NCBI RefSeq assembly: GCF_002205635.1
Contig: NZ_NISJ01000004.1
Location: 186,001 to 250,000 of the forward strand
DNA: 64,000 nucleotides
Origin: Sphingopyxis witflariensis
GTDB taxonomy: Bacteria; Pseudomonadota; Alphaproteobacteria; Sphingomonadales; Sphingomonadaceae
Reading direction: 5' to 3'
Position numbers and translations under genes: made by a program. This document shows, one piece after another, positions 19,425 to 28,412 of the stretch (positions are counted from its first letter, which is position 1; every line of letters starts with the position of its first letter). The notes under the pieces are model-generated. The model was not told the origin of the DNA and did no database searches. It was given only the letters and a program-made list of their open reading frames with translations.

Positions 19425-20548
19425 GTCGCAGGCATCCCGTCAGCCGGGCCGTGGCCCAGCGCCAGATAATCGTCGGACTGCATTTCGGAAAGCCGGCTCG
19501 CCGTTCGTTCGAACTCAAAGGCACCGTCGCCCGCCACGTAAAGCGCATCGGGCATCGCCGCCGCGCTCGCGAGCAGCTTGACCCGATATTCGTACAGCGC
19601 GTCGATCAGCGTGACGAAACGCGCTGCCTCATTGCGATTGTCGGGGCCCATTTTCGGGATGCCGACGATGATGACGGCGTGGAATTGGCGCGCGATCGCC
19701 AGATAATCGGACGCGCCGCGCGCCTCGGCACACAGCCGCTTGAATGAAAACACCGCGACGCCCTTCAGCGCCTTGGGAACATGCAACATACGCCCGCCGC
19801 CGACGTCAAGGTCCAGCGAAGGGACATGCGCGCGATCTTCGGGTGGATAGTCAGTCAGGCGAAAGAAGGCGGCCGACAGCGCCGCACTCGCGGCATCGTC
19901 GGCGGGCACGAACCAGCGCGCGCCGTCGCCGAGTCGGTCGCGGCGATAATCGGTCGGACCATTGAGCCCCATCACGTCGAGCTTTTGTTCAACGAGCGCG
20001 ATGAAGGGTAGGAAATGTTCGCGGTTGAGCCCGTCCTTATAGAGATCCCCGGGCGGCCGGTTCGAGGTCGCAATCACCGTCACCCCGCGCTCGATCAGTG
20101 CGGTGAACAGGCGCGAGAGAATCATCGCGTCGGCGCTGTTGTTCACCACCATCTCGTCAAAGGCGAGGCAGCGGACATCGGCGACGAGCGCGTCGGCAAC
20201 CAGCGGGATCGGATCGCCGCTCTCGCTCTTGCGCACCTCGCGCATCCGCGCATGAACTTCGAGCATGAAGGCATGGAAATGGACGCGCCGTTTGCGCTGA
20301 ATGTGCAGTGCGTCGTAAAACAGGTCCATCAGCATCGACTTGCCGCGCCCGACTGCGCCCCACAGGTAAACGCCGCGCGGTGCTTCGGGTTTGCGGCCGG
20401 TAATCCGCCACAACAAACTACCACGCGGCGGCGCCGCTTCCAGCTCCGTTTGCAGGCGGTTCAGTCGCTCGGCGGCGGCGCGCTGCTCAGGGTCGGGGCG
20501 CAACTCGCCGCCCGCAACCAGTGCATCATAAGCCGAAAGCACCGACAT
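19421..20548 (-). CDS. zapE: cell division protein ZapE (AFG1-like ATPase)
   Basis: ZapE is an AAA+-related ATPase that acts on the Z-ring; its eukaryotic relatives (AFG1/LACE1) act in mitochondrial quality control. The 375-residue protein has Walker A GAVGRGKS at residues 64-71, MDLFYDAL just after it, Walker B CLAFDEMVV near 139-147 and the sensor region ATSNRPP near 173. The start codon overlaps the stop of the preceding thioesterase gene by one base (TGATG), pointing to translational coupling. Confidence 0.93.
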   Translation of the reverse strand: MSVLSAYDALVAGGELRPDPEQRAAAERLNRLQTELEAAPPRGSLLWRITGRKPEAPRGVYLWGAVGRGKSMLMDLFYDALHIQRKRRVHFHAFMLEVHARMREVRKSESGDPIPLVADALVADVRCLAFDEMVVNNSADAMILSRLFTALIERGVTVIATSNRPPGDLYKDGLNREHFLPFIALVEQKLDVMGLNGPTDYRRDRLGDGARWFVPADDAASAALSAAFFRLTDYPPEDRAHVPSLDLDVGGGRMLHVPKALKGVAVFSFKRLCAEARGASDYLAIARQFHAVIIVGIPKMGPDNRNEAARFVTLIDALYEYRVKLLASAAAMPDALYVAGDGAFEFERTASRLSEMQSDDYLALGHGPADGMPAT

Positions 20549-21045
20549 CAGCCGCGGTCCTTGCTCGCCTTGCGAATCGTGCCGGCGAAGCTGAGGACGA
20601 TATGCTCGTCGCCTTCGCCCTGGACGACAAGACCGCGCAGGAAAATCAGCCGCCCGGTTTCGCGGACCAGCTCGACCACCGCGTCGAGCGGCTCGTCGAG
20701 TCGGCCAGCGCCGACAAATTGCGTCGAGAGATCGAGCGTCACCGAATGGCCAGCGTTGAGCGAGCCGAACTGATGCGACGCCGCGAACAACGCAATGTCG
20801 ACGAGCGCAAGCGTCACCGCACCATGGACATTGTCGCCCAAATTGCTGTGTTTGCGCGTCGGAAGCATCCGCACCCGCGCGCAAGGCCGACCGTCGGACG
20901 TCGGCGGCTCGGCGCGCACCGACAGCGGTTCGATGAAGCTGTTGAAGCGGCTCGGATCCCTGAGGTTCCAGCTGAGCCAGCCATCCTCAAGCGCCTCGGC
21001 GCTGAAATGGTCGCGGCGCTTCGGTTCCTCGATCCCGTCGTTCAC
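20548..21045 (-). CDS. hotdog-fold thioesterase (PaaI-like)
   Basis: About 165 residues with a single hotdog domain: the motif [22 protein letters not shown] holds the usual gly-x-x-HGG-like position as NVHGAV, followed by [14 protein letters not shown] and [10 protein letters not shown]. This matches acyl-CoA thioesterases of the PaaI/YiiD type, substrate unknown. The GTG start overlaps the sdhB stop by four bases (GTGA), which decides the start and implies coupled translation. It sits between sdhB and zapE in one operon. Confidence 0.8.
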   Translation of the reverse strand: MNDGIEEPKRRDHFSAEALEDGWLSWNLRDPSRFNSFIEPLSVRAEPPTSDGRPCARVRMLPTRKHSNLGDNVHGAVTLALVDIALFAASHQFGSLNAGHSVTLDLSTQFVGAGRLDEPLDAVVELVRETGRLIFLRGLVVQGEGDEHIVLSFAGTIRKASKDRG

Positions 21046-21824
21046 ACCTGCCGCTCGGCCACCAGTTTCTTGACTTCGGCAATCGCCCGCGCGGGATTGA
21101 GGCCCTTGGGGCACGCATTCGCGCAGTTCATGATCGTGTGGCAGCGATAAAGGCGGAAGGGATCTTCCAGCTCGTCGAGCCGCTCCCCGGTCATTTCGTC
21201 GCGGCTGTCGGCGAGCCAGCGATAGGCCTGAAGCAGGATCGCGGGGCCGAGGAACTTGTCGCTATTCCACCAGTAACTGGGGCAGCTGGTCGAGCAGCAG
21301 GCGCACAGGATGCACTCGTACAGCCCGTCGAGCTTTTCGCGTTCGGCGGGCGACTGCAGCCGCTCCTTGCCGCTCGGCGTCGTCGTCTTGGTCTTCAGCC
21401 AGGGCTCGATCGAGCTGTACTGCGCATAGAAATGGGTGAAATCGGGGACCAGATCCTTGATCACGTCCATCGCGGGCAGCGGGGTGATCGTGATGTCGCC
21501 CTTCAGATCCTCGATCGCGGTGGTGCAGGCGAGGCCGTTCTTGCCGTTCATGTTCATCGAACAGCTGCCGCAAATGCCCTCACGGCACGAACGGCGGAAG
21601 GTCAGCGAGCTATCCTGCTCGCTCTTCATCTTGATCAGCGCGTCGAGCACCATCGGGCCGCATTTTTCGGTGTCGATCTCGAACGTGTCGAAGCGGGGGT
21701 TCTGGCCGCTGTCGGGATCGTAGCGATAGACTTTGAATTTCTTGACCGCAGCCGCGCCCTCGGCCTTGTGGACGTTGCCGCTCTTTTGCGGACGGCTGTT
21801 CTTGGGCAGGCGAAATTCGGCCAT
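21042..21824 (-). CDS. sdhB: succinate dehydrogenase iron-sulfur subunit
   Basis: SdhB carries electrons from the flavoprotein to quinone in complex II on the inner membrane. The 260-residue protein has the [2Fe-2S] ligands in [15 protein letters not shown] plus the later LACTT, and the 4Fe and 3Fe cluster ligands in [16 protein letters not shown] and [23 protein letters not shown] site precedes the ATG at 21824. sdhC, sdhD and sdhA are not upstream; the next gene is divergent, so sdhB is separated from the rest of its complex here. Confidence 0.96.
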   Translation of the reverse strand: MAEFRLPKNSRPQKSGNVHKAEGAAAVKKFKVYRYDPDSGQNPRFDTFEIDTEKCGPMVLDALIKMKSEQDSSLTFRRSCREGICGSCSMNMNGKNGLACTTAIEDLKGDITITPLPAMDVIKDLVPDFTHFYAQYSSIEPWLKTKTTTPSGKERLQSPAEREKLDGLYECILCACCSTSCPSYWWNSDKFLGPAILLQAYRWLADSRDEMTGERLDELEDPFRLYRCHTIMNCANACPKGLNPARAIAEVKKLVAERQV

Positions 21825-21952
21825 ATGAAGGGCTCCCTGATGCAATTGCGGGTCGGACTAGACCCGATTAACCGCAACGACAAGGGGGTGAAGGACGCAA
21901 AAGCGCGAAAGCCGCTGGCGGGGCCGCAGGCAAGCCGCTAGGTGCGCAGAGA

Positions 21953-23485
21953 ATGAGCGAAGACGCCGCCGCCCAACCCGCCGTAACGAGCCGCAGCGTC
22001 GCACGCGGGCTGGGCACCACCGTGCTCGCCCGACTGGGCGCGGTGGTCGAGATTGTCGCGCAGCCGCTTTATGTGTTGATGTTCGGACTCGCGGGCTACG
22101 GCCTTTATGCGGTGCTCTGGTCGACGATCAACCTGCTCGAAAATATCTTCGACACCGGAATGACCAGCGCGATGCAGCGCACCGTGCCGCAATCGGCGAG
22201 CGATGCCGAAGCGGCGGCGGCGCTGCGCACCGCGATGATCTTTGGAGTCGGCCCGTGCATCATCGTCGCGGCCTTGATCGCTTTCTTCGCCGCCGACCTC
22301 GCGCCGCTGTTCAACGTCGCGGACAAGGATGTGCCCCTAGTCGCGCCCGCGATCCGGCTGTTCGTCTGGGCGCTTCCGCTCTGGGCCTTTGTCGAAATCG
22401 CGACCTCGGCGATGCGCGCGCGGATGGTGTTCGGCGCCGAAATTCGCCTGCGTATCGTCTGGGAACAGATTTTGCGCCTGGTCTTTGCGGGACTGTTCTT
22501 CGCCGGCGGCTGGGGGCTCAAGGGCCTGTTCATCGCGCATATCTGCTCACTGGGCGTCACCGCAATCCTCAGCCTCCGCCTGCTTGCGCGCTATTACAGC
22601 TTTGCCGACCTGTGGCGCGGACCCTGGATGACCGTGACCGCGCGCAGCACCTTCTGGGCCGGGCTGTCGATGCTGCCGTCGAACATCATCGGACGCCTGT
22701 TCGGCGATGCCCCCGCGCTGATCCTCAACCTGCTGCTCCCCGGCGCGGCGGGCGCGGCGGCGGCGGGCCTGTTCACGATCGCGCGCAAACTGTCGAGCGT
22801 CGTCCAGCTCGTTCGCATCGCTTTCGTCTATGTGATGGCGCCGCTCGCCGCCAGCGCCGAGCGGTCCGACCGCGCGCAGGTCGCCGATATTTACGCCTAT
22901 GCGACGCGGCTGATCCTCGCGATCGCCCTGCCGCTCGCCGCCGTGCTTGCGGCGGGCAGTTCGTCGCTGCTCAGCCTGTTCGGGCATCAGGCGCATGTCG
23001 CGCAGGCCGCGCTCGTCATCCTGCTCTTCGCCCGCGCGGTCGAGGCGGTGTTCGGCATCTCGCTGCCGGTGCTGCAGGTCGTCGCCGCCTTCCGCGACCA
23101 GTTGACCGCGAGCATCGTCGGGGTGATCGCCGCGATCGCCACCGGCTGGCTGATCGTCGACCATATGGGCGCGCTGACCGGGGTCACGCTCGCCATGTCG
23201 ATCGGACTCGTCGTGATGGCGGGCATCCCGATGCTGCAGCTTGCGATCAACGAGAAGCTCCATCCGTTCGACCACCAGTTCCCGCGCGTCGCGCTGCGCG
23301 GGATCGGGATCACCTTGATCGCAGGGATTGCGGCACTGCTCGCCGGGCGCCTGCCCGATGCGATCGCATTGCCGCTGATCGCGTTGATCGCCGCAGCCGG
23401 GATATGGGCATCGATGCGCTTTGCGCTGCCGCTCGCCGACCGCGCCTCGCTCGGCAAGACCGGGCGGACGCTGCGGCTTAGCTAG
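21953..23485 (+). CDS. polysaccharide flippase-like membrane protein (MOP superfamily)
   Basis: A 510-residue protein with about 12-14 hydrophobic segments spread evenly from residue 20 to 495, as in Wzx-type oligosaccharide flippases. It opens with SRGLGTTVLARLGAVVEIVAQPLYV-like sequence, and GYGLYAVLWSTINLLENIFDTG resembles the conserved N-terminal region of the family. The substrate would be a lipid-linked oligosaccharide. It lies near the deacetylase and a nucleotidyltransferase but not in a full biosynthesis cluster. It is divergent from sdhB and overlaps the convergent nucleotidyltransferase 3' end by 8 bases. Confidence 0.8.
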   Translation: MSEDAAAQPAVTSRSVARGLGTTVLARLGAVVEIVAQPLYVLMFGLAGYGLYAVLWSTINLLENIFDTGMTSAMQRTVPQSASDAEAAAALRTAMIFGVGPCIIVAALIAFFAADLAPLFNVADKDVPLVAPAIRLFVWALPLWAFVEIATSAMRARMVFGAEIRLRIVWEQILRLVFAGLFFAGGWGLKGLFIAHICSLGVTAILSLRLLARYYSFADLWRGPWMTVTARSTFWAGLSMLPSNIIGRLFGDAPALILNLLLPGAAGAAAAGLFTIARKLSSVVQLVRIAFVYVMAPLAASAERSDRAQVADIYAYATRLILAIALPLAAVLAAGSSSLLSLFGHQAHVAQAALVILLFARAVEAVFGISLPVLQVVAAFRDQLTASIVGVIAAIATGWLIVDHMGALTGVTLAMSIGLVVMAGIPMLQLAINEKLHPFDHQFPRVALRGIGITLIAGIAALLAGRLPDAIALPLIALIAAAGIWASMRFALPLADRASLGKTGRTLRLS

Positions 23486-24257
23486 CGCGACGCGCCGCGA
23501 AAATCTGCTCGATCAAGATGATATCGACGGGCTTGTCGGCATCGATGCACGCCTCGCCTTCGGACATCGGCACGACCTTCGCCTTCAGTCCGAAACGCAG
23601 CCCGGCCCGCGCAATGCCCTGCTGGATGGTGAAGAGACGCAACAACGCGCCGAGCAGCAGCCACGGGCCGAAAGCCGCTATGATCTTCAGCCCCTTTTTG
23701 CGGTCGCGTTCGATCCGCCCCCAGAAATCGAGCAGCGGCAGCGCCCGGCGCCCATTGAGGCGGAACATATTCGCCCCCGACCACCAGCCGCCACGAAATT
23801 TCAGCCATGTCCGCTGCGACTGCGGATAGCGCGCGAGCAGGACCTCGCGCTCGACCATCGCGACCGCGACGTCGCTGTCCGCGGCGCCGGTCAGAAATTC
23901 GGCGATCATCGAGGGCGTCAGCAGCACATGATCGGCGGTCGTCACCAGCACCGGGTCGTCGCCCGGCGGCAGCGCAGCGGCGAGCGAACTACTGATCCCC
24001 TGCCCCGAATCCTGAAATATGATGTCGCCGGGAAGATTCGCGAGCGCGGGTTCGGCGGCCAACCGGGCGCTATTCTGCGCGAGGATGGTGATCGTCCCGA
24101 CCAGCGGCGAGGCAGCGAGCGCGCCCACGACATGAACGAGCATCGCGTCGCCCGCGATGGGGAGCAGCGCCTTGGTCGAAACGCCGCTACCGTCGAGCAG
24201 CGGATCGGGGCCGGGGCGGCTGCCGGCCAGCACAAGGGCGGGGATGGGAGCGCTCAT
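23478..24257 (-). CDS. MobA-like nucleotidyltransferase family protein
   Basis: A 259-residue protein with a GT-A/NTP-transferase fold: ALVLAGSRPG at residues 7-16 (a variant of LAGGxGxRMG), STKALLPIAG near 27, and VTTADHVLLT near 104 with the Asp expected to bind the metal. The nucleotide-binding glycine loop is unusual, so the substrate cannot be assigned; molybdenum-cofactor or sugar nucleotide transfer are both possible. Its ATG overlaps the stop of the upstream hydrolase gene (ATGA), so the two are translated together. Confidence 0.7.
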   Translation of the reverse strand: MSAPIPALVLAGSRPGPDPLLDGSGVSTKALLPIAGDAMLVHVVGALAASPLVGTITILAQNSARLAAEPALANLPGDIIFQDSGQGISSSLAAALPPGDDPVLVTTADHVLLTPSMIAEFLTGAADSDVAVAMVEREVLLARYPQSQRTWLKFRGGWWSGANMFRLNGRRALPLLDFWGRIERDRKKGLKIIAAFGPWLLLGALLRLFTIQQGIARAGLRFGLKAKVVPMSEGEACIDADKPVDIILIEQIFAARRAS

Positions 24258-25183
24258 TTCGCGGTGATCTCACTCGCAGGCGCGATACGCCGCCCGGTTA
24301 CGCCGCGCAGGAAATCGCTCGCCTCGTCGAGCACCGGCCCCTTGCCGCGAAACGGCTGCGCCAGCGCCATCACAATACCGGTATGCCCCATGCCGGGATA
24401 GATGCGCAGCATCGCCGACCCGCCCGCCTTTTCGATCGCGGCGGCGAGATTCTGGCTGTTGCGCGGCCGCACCACATCATCCTCGTCGCCGTGCGCGAGC
24501 CACATCGGCGGCGCATCGCCGCGCGCGAAGGCGATCGGCTGGGTCTTTTCGATGGGGCGCACCTTGCCCATCGCCTTCTCGGCGCGGCCGCCCTTTTCGA
24601 GCGGCAGAAAATCATAGGGACCAGCCATGCCCGCAACGCCGCGGATCACCGCCGGGTCGCTGCCCGCGCCGCGCAACCATTGCGGGTCGAGTGCCAGCAT
24701 CGCCGCATTATAGGCCCCCGCCGAATGGCCCATCAGCGCGATCCGGTCCGGATCCCCGCCCAAGGTGCCGATATATTCGTGCACCCAAGCGACCGCCGTC
24801 GCGCTATCCTGCAGGAAATCGGGCCAATGCGCCTTGGGCACCAGCCGATAGTCGGGGATGACAACGACAAAGCCCTGGCTCGCCAGCGCGCGACCGACAA
24901 AACCATAGCTTTCGCGATCGCCGCTATCCCAGCCGCCACCATAGAAGAAAACGACAACCGGCAAACGGTCGCCGTCTTGCACGCCTTCGGGAACCCAGAT
25001 GTCGAGCAGTTGGCGCGGCCCGCGTCCGTAAAGCTGGCCGCCCAGCAGCAGTCGCGCACCATCGCCCTGCCCGAGCAGCCGGTCGGCCATGTTGAGCGAC
25101 TTCGCGCCGCTCGCGACGACCAGCTTCGCCCCGCCGCCGAACAGCAGGATGAGCAGCGCCACCACGATGATGAATTTGATCAA
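24254..25183 (-). CDS. membrane-anchored alpha/beta hydrolase (carboxylesterase-like)
   Basis: A 309-residue protein. An N-terminal hydrophobic segment (residues 2-22, FIIVVALLILLFGGGAKLVV) would anchor it in the inner membrane. The catalytic domain has the oxyanion-hole motif FFYGGGWDSGD (normally HGGGW) near residue 79, the nucleophile in MGHSAGAYNA near 150, an Asp in HGDEDDVV near 245 and a His in GMGHTG near 277. The fold matches carboxylesterases of the BD-FAE/Est type. It forms a two-gene operon with the nucleotidyltransferase. Confidence 0.82.
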   Translation of the reverse strand: MIKFIIVVALLILLFGGGAKLVVASGAKSLNMADRLLGQGDGARLLLGGQLYGRGPRQLLDIWVPEGVQDGDRLPVVVFFYGGGWDSGDRESYGFVGRALASQGFVVVIPDYRLVPKAHWPDFLQDSATAVAWVHEYIGTLGGDPDRIALMGHSAGAYNAAMLALDPQWLRGAGSDPAVIRGVAGMAGPYDFLPLEKGGRAEKAMGKVRPIEKTQPIAFARGDAPPMWLAHGDEDDVVRPRNSQNLAAAIEKAGGSAMLRIYPGMGHTGIVMALAQPFRGKGPVLDEASDFLRGVTGRRIAPASEITAK

Positions 25184-25290
25184 CCGTCGCCCCTATGGAT
25201 TGCGGCCCCGCCGTGAAGCGCGCGTCCTACAGGGCGACGCGGCGGTGAACAAGCGGGGAGGGAGAGGGAGAAGGCCCTGTCTCCATTTTT

Positions 25291-25363
25291 CGTCACCCCG
25301 GACCTGATCCGGGGTCCATAGCAGCCCTCGCCTTCTGGATCCCGGATCAAGTCCGGGATGACG
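25291..25363. repeat. palindromic repeat, family B, copy 1
   Basis: The arms CCCCGGACCTGATCCGGGGT and ATCCCGGATCAAGTCCGGGAT enclose about 30 bases containing GCCCTCGCCTTCTGG. The copy at 29673-29745 has the same layout, the same orientation and nearly the same middle. It lies in the 412-base gap between a hydrolase and the lipid-kinase gene; beyond repeats B and C that gap holds no gene I can support. Confidence 0.85.
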
Positions 25364-25397
25364 ACAGAAGAGGGGCGTATTGGATTGTGAAGTCACC

Positions 25398-25545
25398 ACC
25401 ATATCCTGCCTGTCGCGAAGCGATGGGGAGGGGGGCCGCCGCGAAGCGGTGGTGGAGGGGCGGCGGCGCAGCGCGGCCCTTATTGCCCCTCCGCCAGCTC
25501 TGCGGGCTGCCACCTCCCCATGCCTACGGCACAGGGAGGATCGTT
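25398..25545. repeat. long C/G-rich intergenic repeat, family C, copy 1
   Basis: Starts CCTGTCGCGAAGCGATGGGG, continues through GGTGGTGGAGGGG and CCCCTCCGCCAG, and ends CCATGCCTACGGCACAGGGAGG. It folds internally into long stems. The copy at 29500-29632 is present in the opposite orientation. A short hairpin related to its end is at 53005-53035. Its apparent open frames are artefacts of the repeat. Confidence 0.8.
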
Positions 25546-25595
25546 GTCGCAATCCCTGCCCGTCACCTTTTCCACGCTCATGCGTAGGAAAGCGC

Positions 25596-26426
25596 ATGAC
25601 AGCCAAATTCAGCCGCCCCGCCCTCGTCTGCAACAGCCAGAGCGGCAGCCATGACGAAACCATCCTCGACCATATCGCCGAAACCTGCGCCGCCCACGGC
25701 ACCCCGCTCATCGCGACCTTTGCATTGCCCGACGGCGACATTCCCGACGCCGCCGCGCTGCGCGTGCAGGACATCGACCTGCTGCTCGTGTGGACCGGCG
25801 ACGGGACGATCAACGCCGCCGCGACGCGCGCCGAGGGATGGGACGGCGCAATCCTGCCTCTCCCCGGCGGAACGCTCAACCTGCTGTCGAAGGCGCTCCA
25901 CGGCGACCGGCCAGCACCAGACATTCTGGCCGACGCCTTGGCGGGCAAAGGACGCCGCCGCCCGATCCCGATCATTCGCAGCGATGCCGGCGACGCCTTC
26001 ATTACCATCATCGCCGGCCCCGCAACGCGCTGGGCCGAGGTGCGCGAGACGATGCGGCAGGACGGTCTGATCGAAGCGAGCCGCGCCGCTCCCGAGGCGC
26101 TCGACACGATGCTCAATGCTCCGGGCGTCCGGGTCGCGGGTCAGACACAGGCTTATCCCGCGGTCATCCTGACCCCGACCCCCGAAGGCCTGCGCGCCGA
26201 CGGGATATTGACCGAAGGCACGGGCGATGTGCTGCGCCACGGCCTCGCCTGGCTCGGCGGTGATTTTCGTGACGGGCCGAGTGAAGCGATCGCCACCGGC
26301 GAGACGATCATCCTCGAAAGCGATGCGGCGATCAGCCTCGAACATGACGGCGAGCTGGGCGAAATGCCATCGCCCGCGCGCTTTGCCATCGGGACCAGCG
26401 CGGTGGACTTCGTCTCCACGGCATGA
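25596..26426 (+). CDS. diacylglycerol kinase-like lipid kinase domain protein
   Basis: About 276 residues with the DAGK/NAD-kinase catalytic fold: ALVCNSQSGSHD at the N-terminus, the ATP-binding motif WTGDGTINAAA near residue 65 and LPGGTLNLLSK near 88. Family members phosphorylate diacylglycerol, sphingoid bases or related lipids at the membrane. The ATG at 25596 follows a TAGGAAAG site; sequence upstream in this frame lies in a repeat. The stop overlaps the next start (ATGA). It is somewhat shorter in the C-terminal domain than YegS-type kinases. Confidence 0.82.
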   Translation: MTAKFSRPALVCNSQSGSHDETILDHIAETCAAHGTPLIATFALPDGDIPDAAALRVQDIDLLLVWTGDGTINAAATRAEGWDGAILPLPGGTLNLLSKALHGDRPAPDILADALAGKGRRRPIPIIRSDAGDAFITIIAGPATRWAEVRETMRQDGLIEASRAAPEALDTMLNAPGVRVAGQTQAYPAVILTPTPEGLRADGILTEGTGDVLRHGLAWLGGDFRDGPSEAIATGETIILESDAAISLEHDGELGEMPSPARFAIGTSAVDFVSTA

Positions 26427-27271
26427 CGCGGCTCTACCATATCAGCGACCTGCATTTCGGGCTTGAGGACCGTGCCGCCCTCGCCTGGTTCGCCGATATC
26501 GTGCGCCGCGAGCCACCCGATGCGGTGTTGATCACCGGCGACCTGACGATGCGCGCGCGGTCGCGCGAATTCGCCGCCGCGTGCGACTGGATCGGCGCGC
26601 TGGACGTGCCGGTCACGGTCGAGGTCGGCAATCATGACCTGCCCTATTTCAACCCCGTCGCGCGCTTCCTCTATCCCTATCGGCGTATCCGCGGGATCAA
26701 GGCGCTGATCGAGCGCGAGATCGACCTGCCCGGCCTTGCCATCGTCCCGCTGAAAACGACCGCGCGCGCGCAGTGGCGGTTCGATTGGTCGAAGGGCTGG
26801 GTGACGCCGAAAGCGCTGGCGAAGACCCTCACCGCAATCGACGCGCTGCCGCCCGGCACCAAAGCGCTCGTCACCGCGCATCATCCGCTGGTCGAAGCCG
26901 GAACGCGTGGCCGCGCACTGACCCGCGGCGGGTCGCGCGCGCTCCGCGAACTCGCGGCGCGCGGGGTCGCAGCGGTGCTCACCGGCCATGTCCATGACGC
27001 CTTCGATCTTGTCGCGGATACCGATGCCGGGCCCATTCGCATGATCGGCGCCGGTACGCTGTCGCAGCGCATCCGGTCGACCCCGCCGGGCTTCAACGAA
27101 CTGCGATTCGCCGATGGCGCGCTGACCGTCAGGGTCCGCAATGTCGAGGCGGTGCCGACCCCAGATATGCAGATCGGCGATATCCCGCCCGACGCACTGC
27201 CCCCGCGCCAGCCGGGCGAGCCCGTCGCGCCGATCGACGCCGTGCCGCCGGTCGATCCGCCGGTGCATTGA
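26423..27271 (+). CDS. metallophosphoesterase family protein
   Basis: A 282-residue calcineurin-like phosphoesterase. Metal-binding motifs appear in order: HISDLHFG (D-x-H) at residues 6-13, LITGDLT near 36, VGNHDLP near 72, TAHHPL near 152 and GHVHD near 189. It probably hydrolyses a phosphodiester or phosphomonoester in the cytoplasm. The ATG overlaps the kinase stop by four bases, so the kinase and phosphoesterase are made together; opposing phosphorylation and dephosphorylation of a related substrate is possible but not shown. It ends in a Pro-rich tail of about 25 residues. Confidence 0.9.
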   Translation: MTRLYHISDLHFGLEDRAALAWFADIVRREPPDAVLITGDLTMRARSREFAAACDWIGALDVPVTVEVGNHDLPYFNPVARFLYPYRRIRGIKALIEREIDLPGLAIVPLKTTARAQWRFDWSKGWVTPKALAKTLTAIDALPPGTKALVTAHHPLVEAGTRGRALTRGGSRALRELAARGVAAVLTGHVHDAFDLVADTDAGPIRMIGAGTLSQRIRSTPPGFNELRFADGALTVRVRNVEAVPTPDMQIGDIPPDALPPRQPGEPVAPIDAVPPVDPPVH

Positions 27272-27320
27272 CAGCAGGCCTCATCGCCTTAGGTTGCAAA
27301 GAAAAACGGGATGAGAGACG

Positions 27321-28412
27321 ATGCTGACCAAGGGCGACGATTTTCCACTGCACCAGACGAGCGAGCCGATTGCCTTCGCGGGCACCGACCGCAATTTCTA
27401 TGACCGCTATTTCTTCAACGGCTATGCTCCCGACGGCTCGGTGTTTTTCGCCGCGGCGATGGGCTTTTACCCGCAACTCGGGATCGTCGATGCCAGCTTC
27501 TGCGTCGTCCTCGACGGGGTGCAATATAACCTCCGCGCCAGCCGCCGCTCGGGCGGCGAGCGGCTCGACCTCAGCGTCGGGCCGATATCGTTCGCGATCG
27601 ATATTCCGCTAGAGGTGGTGACGCTGCGCATCGCCGCGAACGACGGATTGCTCGCGGGCGAGCTGACCTTCACCGGCCGCCATTTCCCGATCGAGGAGCC
27701 GCGCTTCATCCGCCGCACCGGCACGCGCCTGTTCATGGACTATACGCGGATGACGCAGAACGGCCGCTGGTCGGGCTGGCTGTCGGTGAACGGCCAACGC
27801 GTCGATGTCGGCAGCGACTGGGCCGGAACCCGCGACCGCAGTTGGGGCGTGCGCCCCGTCGGCGCCAGCGAGCCGCAGCCGCCACCCGAGGGCAATTTCA
27901 ACCAGTTCTTCTGGCTGTGGACCCCCTGCAATTTCGGCGATCGCTCGCTCTTCTTCCACAGCAATGACGATGGCGTCGGCGCGCCATGGAATCGCCGCGC
28001 GGTGATCATCACCGATCACGGCGCCGAACAGCATTTCGACGCCGCGCGCTTCGCAATCGACTGGCAGGCGGGGACACGGCGGATCGCGAAAATGCGTACC
28101 GACATGGGCGCGGGCCGGTCGCTGGCACTCGCGCCATCTGGCCCGGTGTTTGCGATGAGCGGGCTTGGCTATACCCATCCGACATGGTCGCACGGACGCG
28201 ACCATGGGGCGGAGGTCGCGGTCGCGCACGACAGCCTGACCGAGGCCGAACGCGGCTGGGGCAATCCGCTTGCCATGCATATCCAGTCCTTCACCACCGC
28301 TGAACTCACCGATGGCGCGACGGTGCATCGCGGCGTCGGCATGCTCGAACAATTGTTCGTCGGGCCGCATCTGCCGAGCGGGCTCACGGGCCTGATGGAC
28401 CCCGCGGCATGA
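27321..28412 (+). CDS. uncharacterised beta-rich protein, paired with a phosphotransferase
   Basis: A 363-residue soluble protein with no signal peptide or membrane segment. It is rich in aromatic, glycine and beta-strand-like segments (FYDRYFFNGYAPDG, GYTHPTWSHGRDH, RDRSWGVRPVG), which recall two-domain lipocalin-like proteins of the CrtC/AttH sort, but I cannot assign a function. GTRDRSWGVRP near residue 172 is its most motif-like part. The stop overlaps the start of the following phosphotransferase gene (ATGA), so the two products probably act together. An alternative label is a DUF7064/7065-type protein. Confidence 0.6.
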   Translation: MLTKGDDFPLHQTSEPIAFAGTDRNFYDRYFFNGYAPDGSVFFAAAMGFYPQLGIVDASFCVVLDGVQYNLRASRRSGGERLDLSVGPISFAIDIPLEVVTLRIAANDGLLAGELTFTGRHFPIEEPRFIRRTGTRLFMDYTRMTQNGRWSGWLSVNGQRVDVGSDWAGTRDRSWGVRPVGASEPQPPPEGNFNQFFWLWTPCNFGDRSLFFHSNDDGVGAPWNRRAVIITDHGAEQHFDAARFAIDWQAGTRRIAKMRTDMGAGRSLALAPSGPVFAMSGLGYTHPTWSHGRDHGAEVAVAHDSLTEAERGWGNPLAMHIQSFTTAELTDGATVHRGVGMLEQLFVGPHLPSGLTGLMDPAA

